A DNA stretch of 64,000 nt from Shinisaurus crocodilurus. Lineage: Eukaryota > Chordata > Lepidosauria > Squamata > Shinisauridae. Below the pieces are notes generated by a model that was not told where the DNA came from, did no database searches, and worked only from the letters and a program-made list of their open reading frames with translations. The position numbers were made by a program, and so were the translations under genes. Positions 30,691-41,366 of the stretch are shown here, in pieces. The DNA is taken from NCBI GenBank assembly GCA_021292165.1, contig JAHFWL010000408.1, positions 62,001-126,000 on the forward strand, read 5' to 3'. Position 1 is the first letter of the stretch, and the number at the start of each line of letters is the position of its first letter.

Positions 30691-31337
30691 TCCCCACAAT
30701 GGTTGGGGACTTGTCCCCGTGGTATATTTGTCTGCTTTCCCTCCCATTCTGGAATGGAATTAAAGCCCCAAGAACACCTGGAGACTTGCTCAGCCAGCCC
30801 CGGCTGCCTTGTTGGTAGGCCTGCCTTTGTGCTGGAATGATTACAAGAAAGGAAAGTGAAGCGGGGACATATATAGGGCTGTGTAATATGGGTCATAGAG
30901 TCATAGAAAAGTAGAATTGGAAGGGGCCTACAAGGCCATCGAGTCCAACCCCCTGCTCAATGCAGGAATCCGTTGCAGGGTCAGTGTGGCTTACTCAGAA
31001 GTTGCAGTTCCGGGAATTCCTTCTGTTCCAGGCTCTACAGAATTCCTTCTGTAGAGCCTTTGTGCCCTCTGGATGTGCTGAAATACAATTCCCATCATTC
31101 CCAGGCAGCCAATTGCCCCCCAGGTTGGGGGAGGCTGGTCCAAAGAGAAAGCAAATGTTTACCACCCCACCAGACACGTGCACAAACTAGCCTGTCCCCA
31201 CCCGCCCCGGAGGAGCCCAGCCCCCTGGGGTGCGGTGCCTGACACCCGGTCCCCTGGCTCTGCTTGGGGTGTTTAGGGGTAAATAAAAATATGATAGTGG
31301 GAGGGTTTCAGTTCTGAAATGTTGTTCTCCAGTGTGT
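30691..31337. other. Spacer with a CR1 tail (30,893-30,972) and shared repeat fragments
   Basis: Minus-strand CR1 terminus GTCATAGAGTCATAGAAAAG to GCAGGAATCC at 30,893-30,972. From 31,050, the ACAATTCCCATCATTCCCAG block shared with the other spacers. No gene. Confidence 0.55.
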
Positions 31338-31342
31338 GTAAC

Positions 31343-32238
31343 TGTGGAGGAAGGGGGGGCTGGCTGGCCCGCCACACCCCCACCCTTTCCTACCTCAAAG
31401 GAACCAAGACCCCCAGAGATCTCAAGGTACCAGATTGCCTGTCTGCAACCCTACTTGAATCTCTGTTCAGGGACTCGCCTTCAATTCTGTAACCTGGATT
31501 TAGATACTGATGCCACAGAGCAACTACAAAACCCATGTGGTGTAAAACCAAGACAAGGTTTATTCTGGTAGCATTTTACAACAAGATTAGGGAAATGAGA
31601 GAAGCACACAAAATAAAGAGAGAGACACTTTAGTACACAGTAAAGCTGCAAAACAATAAAACCTGATTCCTTAATATCTCTCAGGCATACAACTAATTAC
31701 CTGAGGGTGTTCTCTTCCAGGGTTAGATCCAGCACAGCCTCGCTGCCCGAGGAGAACTACTCCATCTACCCGCAGGTCCGAGATGGGTAAAACTCCCACA
31801 AGGCTTGCCTTTACCAGAGCCCTCAAACCAGCTAATTTCACCAGGAGCTGCCTGGGGTCCTCGGCTTACCGCCATTACCACAGCCAGGGGAAGAGGGGAC
31901 CAAGACCAAAGACACACAGGCTACACGTGGGGAAATATACCTTTTTTCCCCCTCCCCTCCTCTGCTGCCTCTTAGCCAATCACCATACACCTCACCTGGC
32001 CAGGCAGGGGGAAGGGAACTCATGACTTGAACTATTTACATATGACAGCCCCCTCAACTGGCCCCACTTGATTTACACATGAGGTGGCGTGTGCGTATGT
32101 GTGTGTGCATGCATGCAGGAACCCCCAAGGCCCCTTTCTCCACACGCTAACTATGCACACACCACCCCAGCCGGTTCACACATGAGGTGTGTGTGTGTGT
32201 GTGTGTGTGAGAACCCCCCAAAGGCTCTTTTCTTCACA
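31343..32238 (+). mobile_element. Solo LTR, 896 bp, with 5-bp target duplication
   Basis: Begins TGTGGAGGAAGG and ends TCTTCACA; flanked by GTAAC at 31,338-31,342 and 32,239-32,243. The paralogous C-D spacer lacks it (57,445: AAGTGTGTGTTTTTGACATC). Termini resemble those of the Gmr1-like LTR at 35,839 (TGTGGAG ... CTTCACA). AATAAA occurs near 31,610. The last part is internally duplicated: the block ACATGAGGT ... CCCCCAA ... TTCACA occurs twice (about 32,075-32,145 and 32,172-32,238). Confidence 0.82.
32185..32210 (+). repeat. TG microsatellite
   Basis: Run of GT of about 24 bases near the 3' end of the solo LTR. Confidence 0.9.
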
Positions 32239-32331
32239 GTAACACATCCCTGTGTTTTGGAGTATTGTTGTGGAATGTTCCATTATGGCTCTCACAGCCT
32301 CCCCATATGAACGAGGGCTGCAGCCTCATAC

Positions 32332-32468
32332 AGCAGCTGTCCCCAACCCCGTGCCCTCCAGATGTTTTGGACTAGAACTCCCATCATCCCCAGCCAGGAT
32401 GGCCAACGTTCAGGGATTTGAGGAGCTGTAGTCCCAAACATCTGGAGGGCTCCAGGTTGCCTGCCCCT
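32332..32468. mobile_element. Palindromic MITE
   Basis: GCCCTCCAGATGTTTTGGAC (32,353) faces GTCCCAAACATCTGGAGGGC (ends 32,450), with ACTCCCATCATCCCCAGCCA inside. This short foldback repeat is common in squamate genomes; superfamily not assigned. Confidence 0.65.
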
Positions 32469-32859
32469 CCTGCGTTGTAGAGTCCTGTGAGTCGGGGCCA
32501 GGAGTTTCAGGAAGAAAAGAGGTCAGTTGGGGGGCCACTCTATGCCCACATCTCTGTGATGGGGATGGAGGCGAAGCCCTTGCTCCCCCCCCCCGGCCAC
32601 CTGCAGATGGGAGGAGGATCTCGTCCCGGCCACATCCCGGTGATGGTCCTCAAGATCCCTGGGATGGGGGTGAGACTAAAAGCTTCCCTGTGCCCCAGTG
32701 AGGGTTCAGCAGGATTGGGAGGGAGGAGTCTGCATATGGCCCCTTGGCGCCAACCCAGCACTGCACGTGGCCCTCGGGGGCCCTTCGAAGTTGCACACCC
32801 CCGCTATGCATGCTTACCTGAGAGCAAGCCCACTGAACCGCTGCTGCAGCCTTCCCACA
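32469..32859. other. Spacer, no feature recognised
   Basis: Unique-looking sequence; from about 32,760 it matches 57,875 onward in the C-D spacer. Open frames are short and not conserved. Confidence 0.4.
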
Positions 32860-33175
32860 CCGCGCTTAGTTAAACCATGGAATCCACCTCCCCGAGATGT
32901 CACAGCCCCCAATTTGGAGGGCTTTAAAAGGGGATGGGACAAAGGAGAAGGCTATCCATGGCTTCTAGTCCTCATTGCTATATGCTATATAGTATCAGAG
33001 GCAGTATGCCTAGGCATGCCAGTTGCTGGGGAACATGAGTGGGAGGCTGATGTTGCACGAATGTCCTGCTTGTGGGTTTCTCGTGGGCAGCTGGTTGGCC
33101 ACTGTGTGAACAGAATGTTGGACGAGATGGACCCTTGGTTTGACCCAGCAGGGCTGTTCTTATGTTCGTAAGGCT
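32860..33175 (+). mobile_element. L3/CR1-like LINE 3' end
   Basis: The coding remnant NLEGFKRGWDKGEGYPWLL is followed by the 3' region CAGTATGCCTAGGCATGCCA and a terminus GACCCAGCAGGGCTGTTCTT. Same fragment at 57,975-58,260 in the C-D spacer. Confidence 0.6.
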
Positions 33176-33267
33176 GCTGTAGAGCCTTTGTGCCCTCCGG
33201 ATGTCTTGGACTACAATTCCCATCATTCCCAGGCAGCAGTGCGAATTGCACCCTAGTGTGCGGGAGG

Positions 33268-33830
33268 TATTAAGCATCGATCCCTTGTTCCCCTTAATTG
33301 GCGTGGCCTGCCCCCAGTGCTCTGCCCGGATCTGCTGCTCAACAATCATACATTTTGCCCCCCAGAACTCCCCCCCCCCATTATCTCCCTGGGAGAGACA
33401 CATGCCCCCTTGCTTCCGCCAATCAGGTGGGAGACCCACCCCTAAAACCAACCCCTAAAAACCGCCAGCCCTTCAAAAAAGGAAGGGCCTCTTAAAACTC
33501 CCAGCCTCACCTATATCCCCATCAGCAGGGGGACAGGCCCTCGCCCTCATGCCACCCCCCGAAGTGGCTCCCCCAAAGGGGCAACCCTTTGGAGCCACCC
33601 CTTTGGTAGCAACCCCACCGGCGGCGGACCCGCCCCCACTGGGGCCGGATCTTTATAGCCCCACAGTTGCAGGTGGGGCGGGGTGGCTCCTGGCTGGGCC
33701 CGGTCCTGCAAAGGGGCAGCCAGCAGTCCCACAGGTGGTGCCGCCAGTTGGACACAGGCGGCAGCAGCAGCGGGGCTGAGCTACTTGCCTGGCTTGGTCC
33801 TCTCCCAGCAGAGGCGATGGTGGATCCGGC
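33268..33830 (-). mobile_element. L2-like LINE 5' region remnant
   Basis: Matches 14,175-14,690 (GTATTAAGCATCGATCCCTT, CAGAACTCCCCCCCCCCATT). The coding part present at 12,316-14,175 is absent here, pointing to a deletion after the spacer was duplicated. Confidence 0.6.
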
Positions 33831-34320
33831 CCCAGGTCTCCCAGCAGATGGACTCTTGGTCTGATCCAGCAGGGCTGTTCTTATGTTCTTAAGGCAGCTG
33901 TGGAGCCTTTGTGCCCTCCGGATGTGCTGGACTACAATTCCCATCATTCCCAGGCAGCACTGCCAAGTGCCCCCCAGGTTGGGGGAGGCTTGTTCAGAGA
34001 GAAAGCAAATGCTTACCACCCACCAGACGCGCGCACAAACTAGCCCGTCCCCACCCAGTCTGCCCAGAGGAGCCCAGCCGGTCCCCTGGTTCTGCTTGGG
34101 AGGTCCCGAGGAAGGACCCTGCGGTGTGCCCCCCCCCCCCCCCGTTAAAGGAACTGTGACGGAATCCTGGAGAGGAAGGCAATTTGGGGAGGCAGGGCGG
34201 GCCCGTCTCCATGGCAACGGCACCTCCCTCCACCTAGCCTCAAAATCATAAACTGTCCCTGCCCCCCCCCCCACATCCCTCCTTCCTCTCCTGCAGACCC
34301 TCCAACATTTCACGGATGAA
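33831..34320. other. Inter-unit spacer, 3' part
   Basis: Same as 14,700-15,200: LINE terminus, MITE half, C run at about 34,129-34,143. No gene. Confidence 0.5.
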
Positions 34321-35202
34321 AATTGGTCGAGGTATGGTTAAGCAACATGAAGGTGTGATCAAGGAGGTGTGGCCAGGCAAGCAAAGGGCATGGTCAAGTA
34401 CAAAAGTGATCAGAGGAAACACACAAAACTGTAGTATTTTCTCCGTCTCACCTTGAACCTGGGCTTATCCACTAAAGCTAAATGGTGGCACATTTGGGAC
34501 AAACAAAATGAAATATTTATTTGCATAGTGCATAGTTACACTGTGGAATTCACTGCCACAAGATGTAGCCATGGCTGCCAACCTGGAGTAGACACTCTCT
34601 TTCCCGCCCCACAAAAAAATTGTCAGGATTGGCACAAATTCAACAGGTGAAGCTTACCTGCTCCACACACCCCCACCCACCCACCCACCCAAACATGGAG
34701 CTTCAGAGAGAAGGAGAAGTTTCTTACATTTCCTTCTGACACTGCATCTCACCTGTTAGAGGCAGAGAGTCAGCTCTGTTAGGAAATGAAACCTTTGGCA
34801 ATATAAAGAAAGGAATCATGTGATCAAGTCCCTCATTCTCCTCTCCCTCCCTCTCCGCCTCCTCCTCTTTCCCCCCAGCTAATCCGTTCCCCAAACGGCG
34901 CCCACCCCTGCACGCGCACGCAGGCAGGCACGCGCACCCCTCGCCCCCACCTCACAGCTCAGCAGCGTCTCTCTACTCTTAAAGGGGCCGTGGGCAAAAT
35001 TCAATTGCAGCTAAGCTAAAACTGCAAGCTGAGCTACAACTTTCCGTGGCCCCTTTAAAAGCAGCTTGAAGTAGCTGGGAGAAAAAGCCCTGATGGCTGA
35101 TGGGTTTTCCTGACGGTCGCGCCATTTTCACGGCAGCTGGAGACTTTGCTCCTGCCTTTTCCTGCAAGGCGACTTTTGCTCTTTCCCACCCACTGCGATT
35201 CG
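34321..35202 (+). promoter_or_regulatory. Unit C promoter region and candidate non-coding exon 1
   Basis: Homologous to the B and D promoters. Inverted repeat CTTAAAGGGGCC (34,978) / GGCCCCTTTAAA (35,048); YY1-like GCGCCATTTTC near 35,119; presumed exon 1 ends at 35,202 before GTGAG. The Gypsy element inserted about 640 bp downstream. Confidence 0.45.
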
Positions 35203-35838
35203 GTGAGACCCTCCGCCATGTGTATTTGGGTAGGGGGAGGCCCTGGGCTGCAAGCTGGAACCCACAGGCTGATCCGTTTGAGGTTTCCCCCCAAGTTCGT
35301 GCGCTTCTTTCTTTCTCTCCTCCTCCGTAAAGCCAGGAGAACCTTTTTGGTTTTGGGGGGGGGGGAATTAAAGGAGGTCTGCGAGGAATCCAGCAGGTTC
35401 GTGGACTCTGCACCCGGACATCAGCTAAAATCATTGCCACCCACCCACCCAAATCGGGCCCCGTGGCTCCGGGCTCCCCAACGCGGCTCCTCCGAGGGAT
35501 TTCTGCGCGTGGCCGAGATGCTCCCCTGGTTCTGGGCTGGCCTGGCTGGACCGCCCAAAGCAAACCCAATTGGGCCGAGGGGGACGGATGAGGTGCCCCC
35601 CACCCCCGCCCAGCGCTGGCCCCACCATTGGGCAGAGGGAGGTGTTGCCTCTGGCAGCTGATTCGGGGTGCCCTGAAAGTCCAGTAACTGAGTTTTTCCC
35701 ACCCTCTTCTTGCTCTTCTCCTGTGGGGATGTGGGGAGATGCGCTTTGTCAGGGCAGGGAGCAACATGTCTTCTGTCAGCCCTCATGCATTCCTGAACAG
35801 AAAGAGAGCAGTCTGGTCGAGATTGTTATTAAGATTAT
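35203..35838 (+). other. Unit C intron 1 before the Gypsy insertion
   Basis: Collinear with units A, B and D; ends ATTAT, the left target duplication. Resumes at 42,610. Confidence 0.6.
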
Positions 35839-36599
35839 TGTGAAGGATCAGCACCTGGATCCTTTGCGTGAGTTTGGGTTAACCAGTGCAGTGTTACAGC
35901 CGGTACAAGCAAAAGAAACCACCTAAGAGGTTTTCTCACAAACAAAAGGAAACTCAGCCTTTGAACTGCCAAATAAGGCTTTTATTTATTTACACAGGAT
36001 ATGGAGCGGAACTAACAGCTTTCTAGGAAATACTACAACGTCAATAAGACCTGACGTGACCTTTAAGTTTATCATTGACAGGCTCCCAGGCTAGTGCATT
36101 TGGATTAGTCAGTTACCTTAGATCAGAGACGTCACGCTAGTCAGTTTCAGCCTAACTCCGGGTCTGTCCGATCCGGGGAAGGAAACAGCTTACTCCAGCT
36201 GCTGCTGGAGGGTGGTTCGTACTCAAAAGCACCCTGGGTTTTCAACAACCAACAAAAGGAGGGGAGAGGGGTTTTCTACCTCTGTGTTTTCCACTCTCCC
36301 GCCCCTTAGGTCAGGTGGGGCTATTGCCTGCCCCTTCGTGTCAGGTGGGCTTATTCCTGCCCGGGAAGAAGGTGATGTATTGGATACTTTACAGCTCTTT
36401 GAGACTGCCCTGTTAGGTTGATGGTCTTGATGGTCCTTTCCTGGGTTTTGTGGATTACAAGCGAGATCCTCCTTTGCTGGAATGCCGGTCTGTCTGGCTG
36501 CTTCCCTGTAACTCAATCTCCCCTTCTCGCCCCCCTCCCCTGGAGGACGGAGACTGGTGTGTGCGTGTACATGTATACTCGTGTCAGGCTTTCTCCACA
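35839..36599 (-). repeat. Gmr1-like element 3' LTR (761 bp)
   Basis: On the element's strand it starts TGTGGAGAAAGCC and ends CCTTCACA. A purine tract (CAAAGGGAAGGG, complement of 36,600-36,611) abuts it as a polypurine tract. This copy lacks the pol insert found in the other LTR. Confidence 0.9.
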
Positions 36600-36611
36600 C
36601 CCTTCCCTTTG
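36600..36611 (-). promoter_or_regulatory. Polypurine tract
   Basis: CAAAGGGAAGGG on the minus strand immediately upstream of the 3' LTR; primes plus-strand DNA synthesis in LTR elements. Confidence 0.7.
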
Positions 36612-36650
36612 AAGAAAGATGGCATTGGGGCCCACCACCCCAATCCCTAT

Positions 36651-38516
36651 CTAGCTGTCTCCCACTGAGAAAGCCCGGGACAACCCATCTGCCACAATGT
36701 TGTCCTTGCCCTTGATGTGTTCCACTGAAAAATCAAAATCTTGCAGGGCTAAGCTCCACCGCAGTAACTTCTGGTTGGATCCTTTCACCCTGTCCAACCA
36801 ACACAAGGGGGAATGGTCGGTCTGCAACAAGAACCGGCGTCCCCAAAGATAGGGGCGAAGCTTGGTCACTGCCCACACTATTGCCAAACATTCCTTTTCG
36901 ACAGTGGCCAAGTTCCGCTCCCGGGGCAAAAGCTTTTTACTCAAGTAGGCGACAGGGCATAGCCCTTGCCCTGGCCGTTCCTGCAGCAAGACGGCCCCCA
37001 TTCCCACTTCTGAGGCATCCGTCTGCAGGACAAAGGGGGCTTCGAAGTCAGGCGCTTGCAGCACAGGGGCTGCCATCAAGCTGGCCTTCAATCCTTCGAA
37101 TGCTGCCTGGCAAGCGGCTGACCACTGGACTTTGACGGGCTGCCACTTTTTACACAAATCCGTCAGAGGGGCGGCTAGCTGGCTAAAGTGGGGCACAAAT
37201 TTACGATAGTAGCCAGCCAGCCCTAAAAAAGCTTGCACCTGTTTCTTCGTCTGGGGCTGGGGCCAGGTGCGGATTGACTCGATCTTTGCCTCCAGGGGCT
37301 TGACACTACCTCCCCCCACCCTATGCCCTAGATACTCTACCTCCCCCCGCCCAACCTGACACTTCTTAGCCTTCACAGTCAGCCCCGCTTCCTGAATCCT
37401 CTGAAATACGTGGCAGACATGCTGCAAATGCTGTTCCCAGGTGGAGCTGAAAATGGCGATATCATCCAAGTACGCACAGGCGAACTCCCCCAACCCATTT
37501 AGCATCCCGTTTACCAGCCTTTGGAAGGTAGCCGGACCATTCCGGACCCCGAATGGCAGGGTGGTGAACTGAAACAACCCTAGATGGGTCACAAATGCGG
37601 ATTTCAACACAGCATCCGGATCGAGGGGAACTTGCCAATAACCTTTGGTCAGATTCAGGGTAGTGATGTACTTGGCCCCCCCTAACCGTTCCAACAACAC
37701 ATCCATGTTTGGGATGGGGTAGGGATCAGGGACAGTCACTTTGTTAATCTTCCGATAATCTACACAGAACTGAACCCCCCCATCCTTCTTGGCTACTAAC
37801 ACTATCGGAGAGAACCAGGGGCTAGAGCTGGGTACAATGACTCCAAGATCTAACATGGCTTGGATTTCGTCCACAATGACCTGGGCATGGGGCCCCACCG
37901 CCCGGTAGGGTAGGGACTGTATAGGGGGGCTATTCCCCGTCTCGATGGTGTGTTGCACGAGAGTAGTGCATCCCGGGCGGTCGGAAAACATGGGCTGGAA
38001 GTCTTCTAGGACCTGGGTAATTTGTCTCTGTTGCTGTTCAGACAGGGAGGGCGACAATTGGATCTCATCCAACCCTCCCCCTATCCCCCATTCTGCCAAC
38101 AAGTCCCTGTCAGAGGTTTCTTGTTCTACACATCCGTATATGCCCCCTACCTTCGTTCCCCGTCCCACATACAATTTTAACATATTTACATGAAATACTT
38201 TTTGCTTTCCTGGCTGTCCCGGGAAAGCCACTTGATAATTAACCCTCCCCGACCTTCCAATCACGGTCCCCGGGCCCTCCCATTTTAAACACAATTTGTC
38301 CGTTTTCAGGGGGCGCAGTACCAGCACTTGGTCCCCCACTTCAAAAGTCCGTGGCACGGCCGTCCGGTTGTACCACGCGCTCTGCCGTTGTTGCGCTGCT
38401 CCGAGGTGCTGCTGCGCCGCCTCTCGCACCTCCCGAAGGACAGTTTGAAGATGTTGCATGAAGGCATGAACCGGCATGGAAGGTTCTGCTGCAACCCCCT
38501 CCCATTCCGCCCGCAA
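36651..38516 (-). CDS. pol: Gmr1-like pol, downstream part: integrase C-terminal region, RT, RNase H
   Basis: 621 codons open from the first Met at 38,516. Residues about 45-115 (WYNRTAVPRTFEVGDQVLVL, HVNMLKLY) are the C-terminal domain of integrase. RT spans about 200-375 with KKDGGVQFCVDYRKIN, LPFGVRNGPATFQ and the YLDD motif at 349-352. Motif A reads TLNL where Gypsy RTs have TLDL: Asn at residue 288 replaces a catalytic Asp, so polymerase activity should be lost. RNase H (about 490-615) keeps its acidic set: TDAS (500), KECLAI (542), TDHS (567), VADGLS (610). It follows the upstream frame through a shift near 38,520 and ends about 50 bp from the LTR. Confidence 0.9.
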   Translation of the reverse strand: MRAEWEGVAAEPSMPVHAFMQHLQTVLREVREAAQQHLGAAQQRQSAWYNRTAVPRTFEVGDQVLVLRPLKTDKLCLKWEGPGTVIGRSGRVNYQVAFPGQPGKQKVFHVNMLKLYVGRGTKVGGIYGCVEQETSDRDLLAEWGIGGGLDEIQLSPSLSEQQQRQITQVLEDFQPMFSDRPGCTTLVQHTIETGNSPPIQSLPYRAVGPHAQVIVDEIQAMLDLGVIVPSSSPWFSPIVLVAKKDGGVQFCVDYRKINKVTVPDPYPIPNMDVLLERLGGAKYITTLNLTKGYWQVPLDPDAVLKSAFVTHLGLFQFTTLPFGVRNGPATFQRLVNGMLNGLGEFACAYLDDIAIFSSTWEQHLQHVCHVFQRIQEAGLTVKAKKCQVGRGEVEYLGHRVGGGSVKPLEAKIESIRTWPQPQTKKQVQAFLGLAGYYRKFVPHFSQLAAPLTDLCKKWQPVKVQWSAACQAAFEGLKASLMAAPVLQAPDFEAPFVLQTDASEVGMGAVLLQERPGQGLCPVAYLSKKLLPRERNLATVEKECLAIVWAVTKLRPYLWGRRFLLQTDHSPLCWLDRVKGSNQKLLRWSLALQDFDFSVEHIKGKDNIVADGLSRAFSVGDS

Positions 38517-41262
38517 AAGGTCCCCTTAGTTCCCTCCCAAACATCAGCTCGTTGGGGGAGAATCCCAGGCTCTCCTGGGGGGAGTCCTGGTATGCAAACA
38601 ACAGGTAGGGGAGCGCTTGATCCCAAGTCCCGGGATGCTTAGCCGCGTAGGCACGAATCATTTTTTCCAAAGTCTGGTTGAACCGCTCCACCAGCCCATT
38701 AGTCTCATGATGATAGGGCACCGAAGTTAGGTGCTCCACCCCCCCCCCCAATTCCCACATCTTTTTAAACAATTTGGACACGAATCCCGTGCCACAGTCC
38801 GAAACCACTGTGCGGGGCATTCCTAAGCGGGCAAAAAGAGAGAGGAGAGTCTTAGCCAGGCTAGTAGCAGAGATGGAGGCTAGGGCAAAAGCCTGGGCAT
38901 AACGAGTGGCAAAGTCAACGACAGTCAGTATGAACTTCTTCCCCGTCTTGGTGGGGGGATTCAAGGGTCCCACAATGTCCAACCCTATTCTCTCAAAGGG
39001 GGTGCCCACTATGGGTAGGGGTTGAAGGGGGGCTTTCGGGTGGTCCCGGTTGTGTCCCACCCGCTGACAGACATCACAGGACCGACAGTACTCGTTGACT
39101 TCGTTCGCCACCATGGGCCAGTAAAAACCTTCTGTCACTCTGGCAAGTGTCCGCTTTTGTCCCAAGTGGCCCCCCCAGGCTACATCATGGGCTAACTGCA
39201 GTACAGCCTGGCGATACCTGGAGGGCACAACTAATTGCCTCTTTCGTGACTGGAGACCAAGTTCCATTTTTGGGCTAAACTCCCTGTAAAGGGCCCCCGC
39301 TTCCCAAAAGAACCTCTCTGACAGGTCTACTGCCCCACATGCTTGGCCGGCCCGATCCCGGCATTCTTGGAGGGACGGGTCATGCCGCTGTTCTTCCTGG
39401 AAAGCCTTTTGAGTCCCAAAATCTTGGGCCATTGGGGCGAACCCCCCTTGGCCATCCTCCTTAACCGGAGCCGGGGCAGGCGGCAACGAACGTTTGACTG
39501 CCGGTGCCGCTTTAGCGCGACTGGGTTTGAGAGTCGGGGAACTGGGAGGCTGCGGGGCAGGGGCTTGTCTGGCTTGACGACGTGTCACTACCCCCACCTT
39601 GACCTGGGCAGCCCGGAACGCTATGTCGTTCCCAATAATGATCCCCCACTCTTGCTTCCCATGCACGATGACATCCACCTCTCCTTCCCATCCCCTGTAC
39701 TTGACCCAAACCCGGGCGAGGGGTACAGCTATGTTGGGAGAATTATAAGGTTTTATGGCGCAGGTGTGTCCTTTTAGCATCTGGCTCTTCTTTACCTTAC
39801 TCCGAGGTAAAGCAGTAATGTCCGCCCCGGTGTCCCTATACCCCACATGGGAAACATTGTTCACAGAGATGGACTCACAGAATTTGTTCTGGCTCCAACG
39901 CAGTTGCTCTGGTGACGCAATTTTCATCAGAGACGCTTGTGAGATGGCCCCAAGGGAATGCTGTCCTCCGCTTAACCGGGGCGGTGTCGCATCCTCCGTT
40001 TCTTCCTCCAGGGATGAGACCGACTGCTGGTCCTCCTCCTGTTCCTCCGGCTGCCGGGTCTCGGGAGCGAGCACCCTTCCCACTTTGCCCGGGTTTGTTT
40101 TGGGGTTGCGGTTCTTCGCGAGGAGTTTGGGGCAACTTCTCTTGAGGTGACCCAATTCATTACAATAAAAACAGCCACCGGTGCTGGTGCTGGGGCTCTC
40201 CTTGGGCTTACTTGGGACTCCCTCCCGAAGTCTGGGGTTGCCCTTCTCCGCACCCCCTCTGGCCCCGTTCCGACTGGGATTGCCGCCCTTGCCTCCCTTG
40301 GGCTGCCGATACAGCCCCATCTGATCTGCCAGTTTGCCCATTTCCCGACAGTTTGGGGGATCCCGGCCTCGCACAGCCGTGGCCAAATCCTCCGGAATAG
40401 TGGCACAGAACTGTTCCTGGATCAGGAGCTCCCGTACCTCTGCCAAGGTGGTCCTCCCGGTAGCCCCGATCCACGCATCCCAAACCTGCCCCAGATGCGC
40501 CATCCAGGAGGCATACGTGTCCCCTGGGGAGGGCTGCCCGTAACGAAATTTACGGCGACAGTGTTCGGCTGTGAGGGCAAAACGCTCCCTCACAGCTTCC
40601 TTGAATGCAGCATAGTCCAAGGGGGCAGTTTGGGTATGAATGCCTAAGAGATCGGCCAGCTCCCCGCTGACCTGTGTCCACAAGGCAGACATCCTTAAAT
40701 TGTCTGGCATCCTTTGTTCCTGGCAGGCGGCTTCTAACAGTGTGAAAAAGATCAACACATCCTGCCCAGGTTTGTAGGTGGGAAACTGTTTCCTGTCCCA
40801 TTTGGGGGTCGGAGTGCTCCTGCTCTGGGGTGCAGTGGATCCCCCCCCTCCGGTGCCCGCAGTCAGCCTCGCTAATTCCAGCTGCATCTGCAGCGCCGCT
40901 TGCTGATGCTTGATCATCTCCTGCTGATGTCGCATCACCTCCCTGGTCTGTTGCCAATTCAGGTTGGGGAAGAGAGCATCCAAATCTTCCCCTCCTATGG
41001 CTCCACCAGCAACCCCTCCGTCGAGGTCCTCCTCCAACCCGGGGTCTATCCTGTCGCCTCTCCTGAGGCTGCTTGTTAAGCTGGGGCAGCCCCACTGTTT
41101 GGGTCCCTGCCCCGCCAGCAAGGATGAGGGGGCTCCCTCCCCCTCTTGGTGTTTAGTCTTCGGCCGCACAGTCCACTCCATTGTGGAGACCTGGCTCCCC
41201 TCTCTTCTTGGGGTCTCTGGACTGCTCCCTAGCTCTAGTTGTTCCTGGCTAAGGCTATTCAT
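38517..41262 (-). CDS. gag-pol: Gmr1-like gag-protease-integrase reading frame
   Basis: One frame opens at Met 41,262, about 105 bp inside the 5' LTR, and remains open to 38,341 (973 codons), the last 60 or so being out-of-frame noise. Order: Gln-rich coiled stretch (100-133), capsid C-terminal region (220-318) that resembles SCAN, zinc knuckle C-X2-C-X4-H-X4-C (364-377), protease DTGADIT (477-483), integrase zinc-binding H692/H699/C729/C732, catalytic core D762, D822, E859. Gag and pol are in one frame with no programmed shift visible. Homology to integrase stops at about residue 914; the next residues are in the frame that begins before 38,516. A one-base indel is the simplest cause. Confidence 0.9.
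40309..40605 (-). other. SCAN-like capsid region of the Gypsy gag
   Basis: Gag residues about 220-318. Aligned by eye with the host SCAN exons: gag VRELLIQEQFCATIPEDL against host [18 protein letters not shown], then AVRGRDP against WVRECGA, and MGKLADQMGL against [10 protein letters not shown]; upstream, YGQPSPGDTYASWM against [14 protein letters not shown]. Spacing matches with minor gaps. Consistent with published derivation of SCAN from Gmr1-like capsid. Confidence 0.8.
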
Positions 41263-41339
41263 TTTGCTTTTTCCTGACTACTTCCCAGCAATTCGCTAGC
41301 CTGCCCTAGACCCTGTTAGTTCCGTCCGTTAGCTATAGT

Positions 41340-41366
41340 TTCCAATTGTCCCGTCGTCTGCCACCA
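41340..41366 (-). promoter_or_regulatory. Putative primer-binding site
   Basis: On the minus strand the bases directly after the 5' LTR read TGGTGGCAGACGACGGGAC. TGG complements a tRNA CCA end, as in most LTR-element primer sites. The tRNA species is not assigned. Confidence 0.55.

Noticed and set aside
38341..38516. Programmed frameshift between two Gypsy ORFs
   Set aside because: The break lies within the integrase C-terminal region rather than at a gag-pol border, so a mutation is the simpler reading; kept only as a checkable finding.
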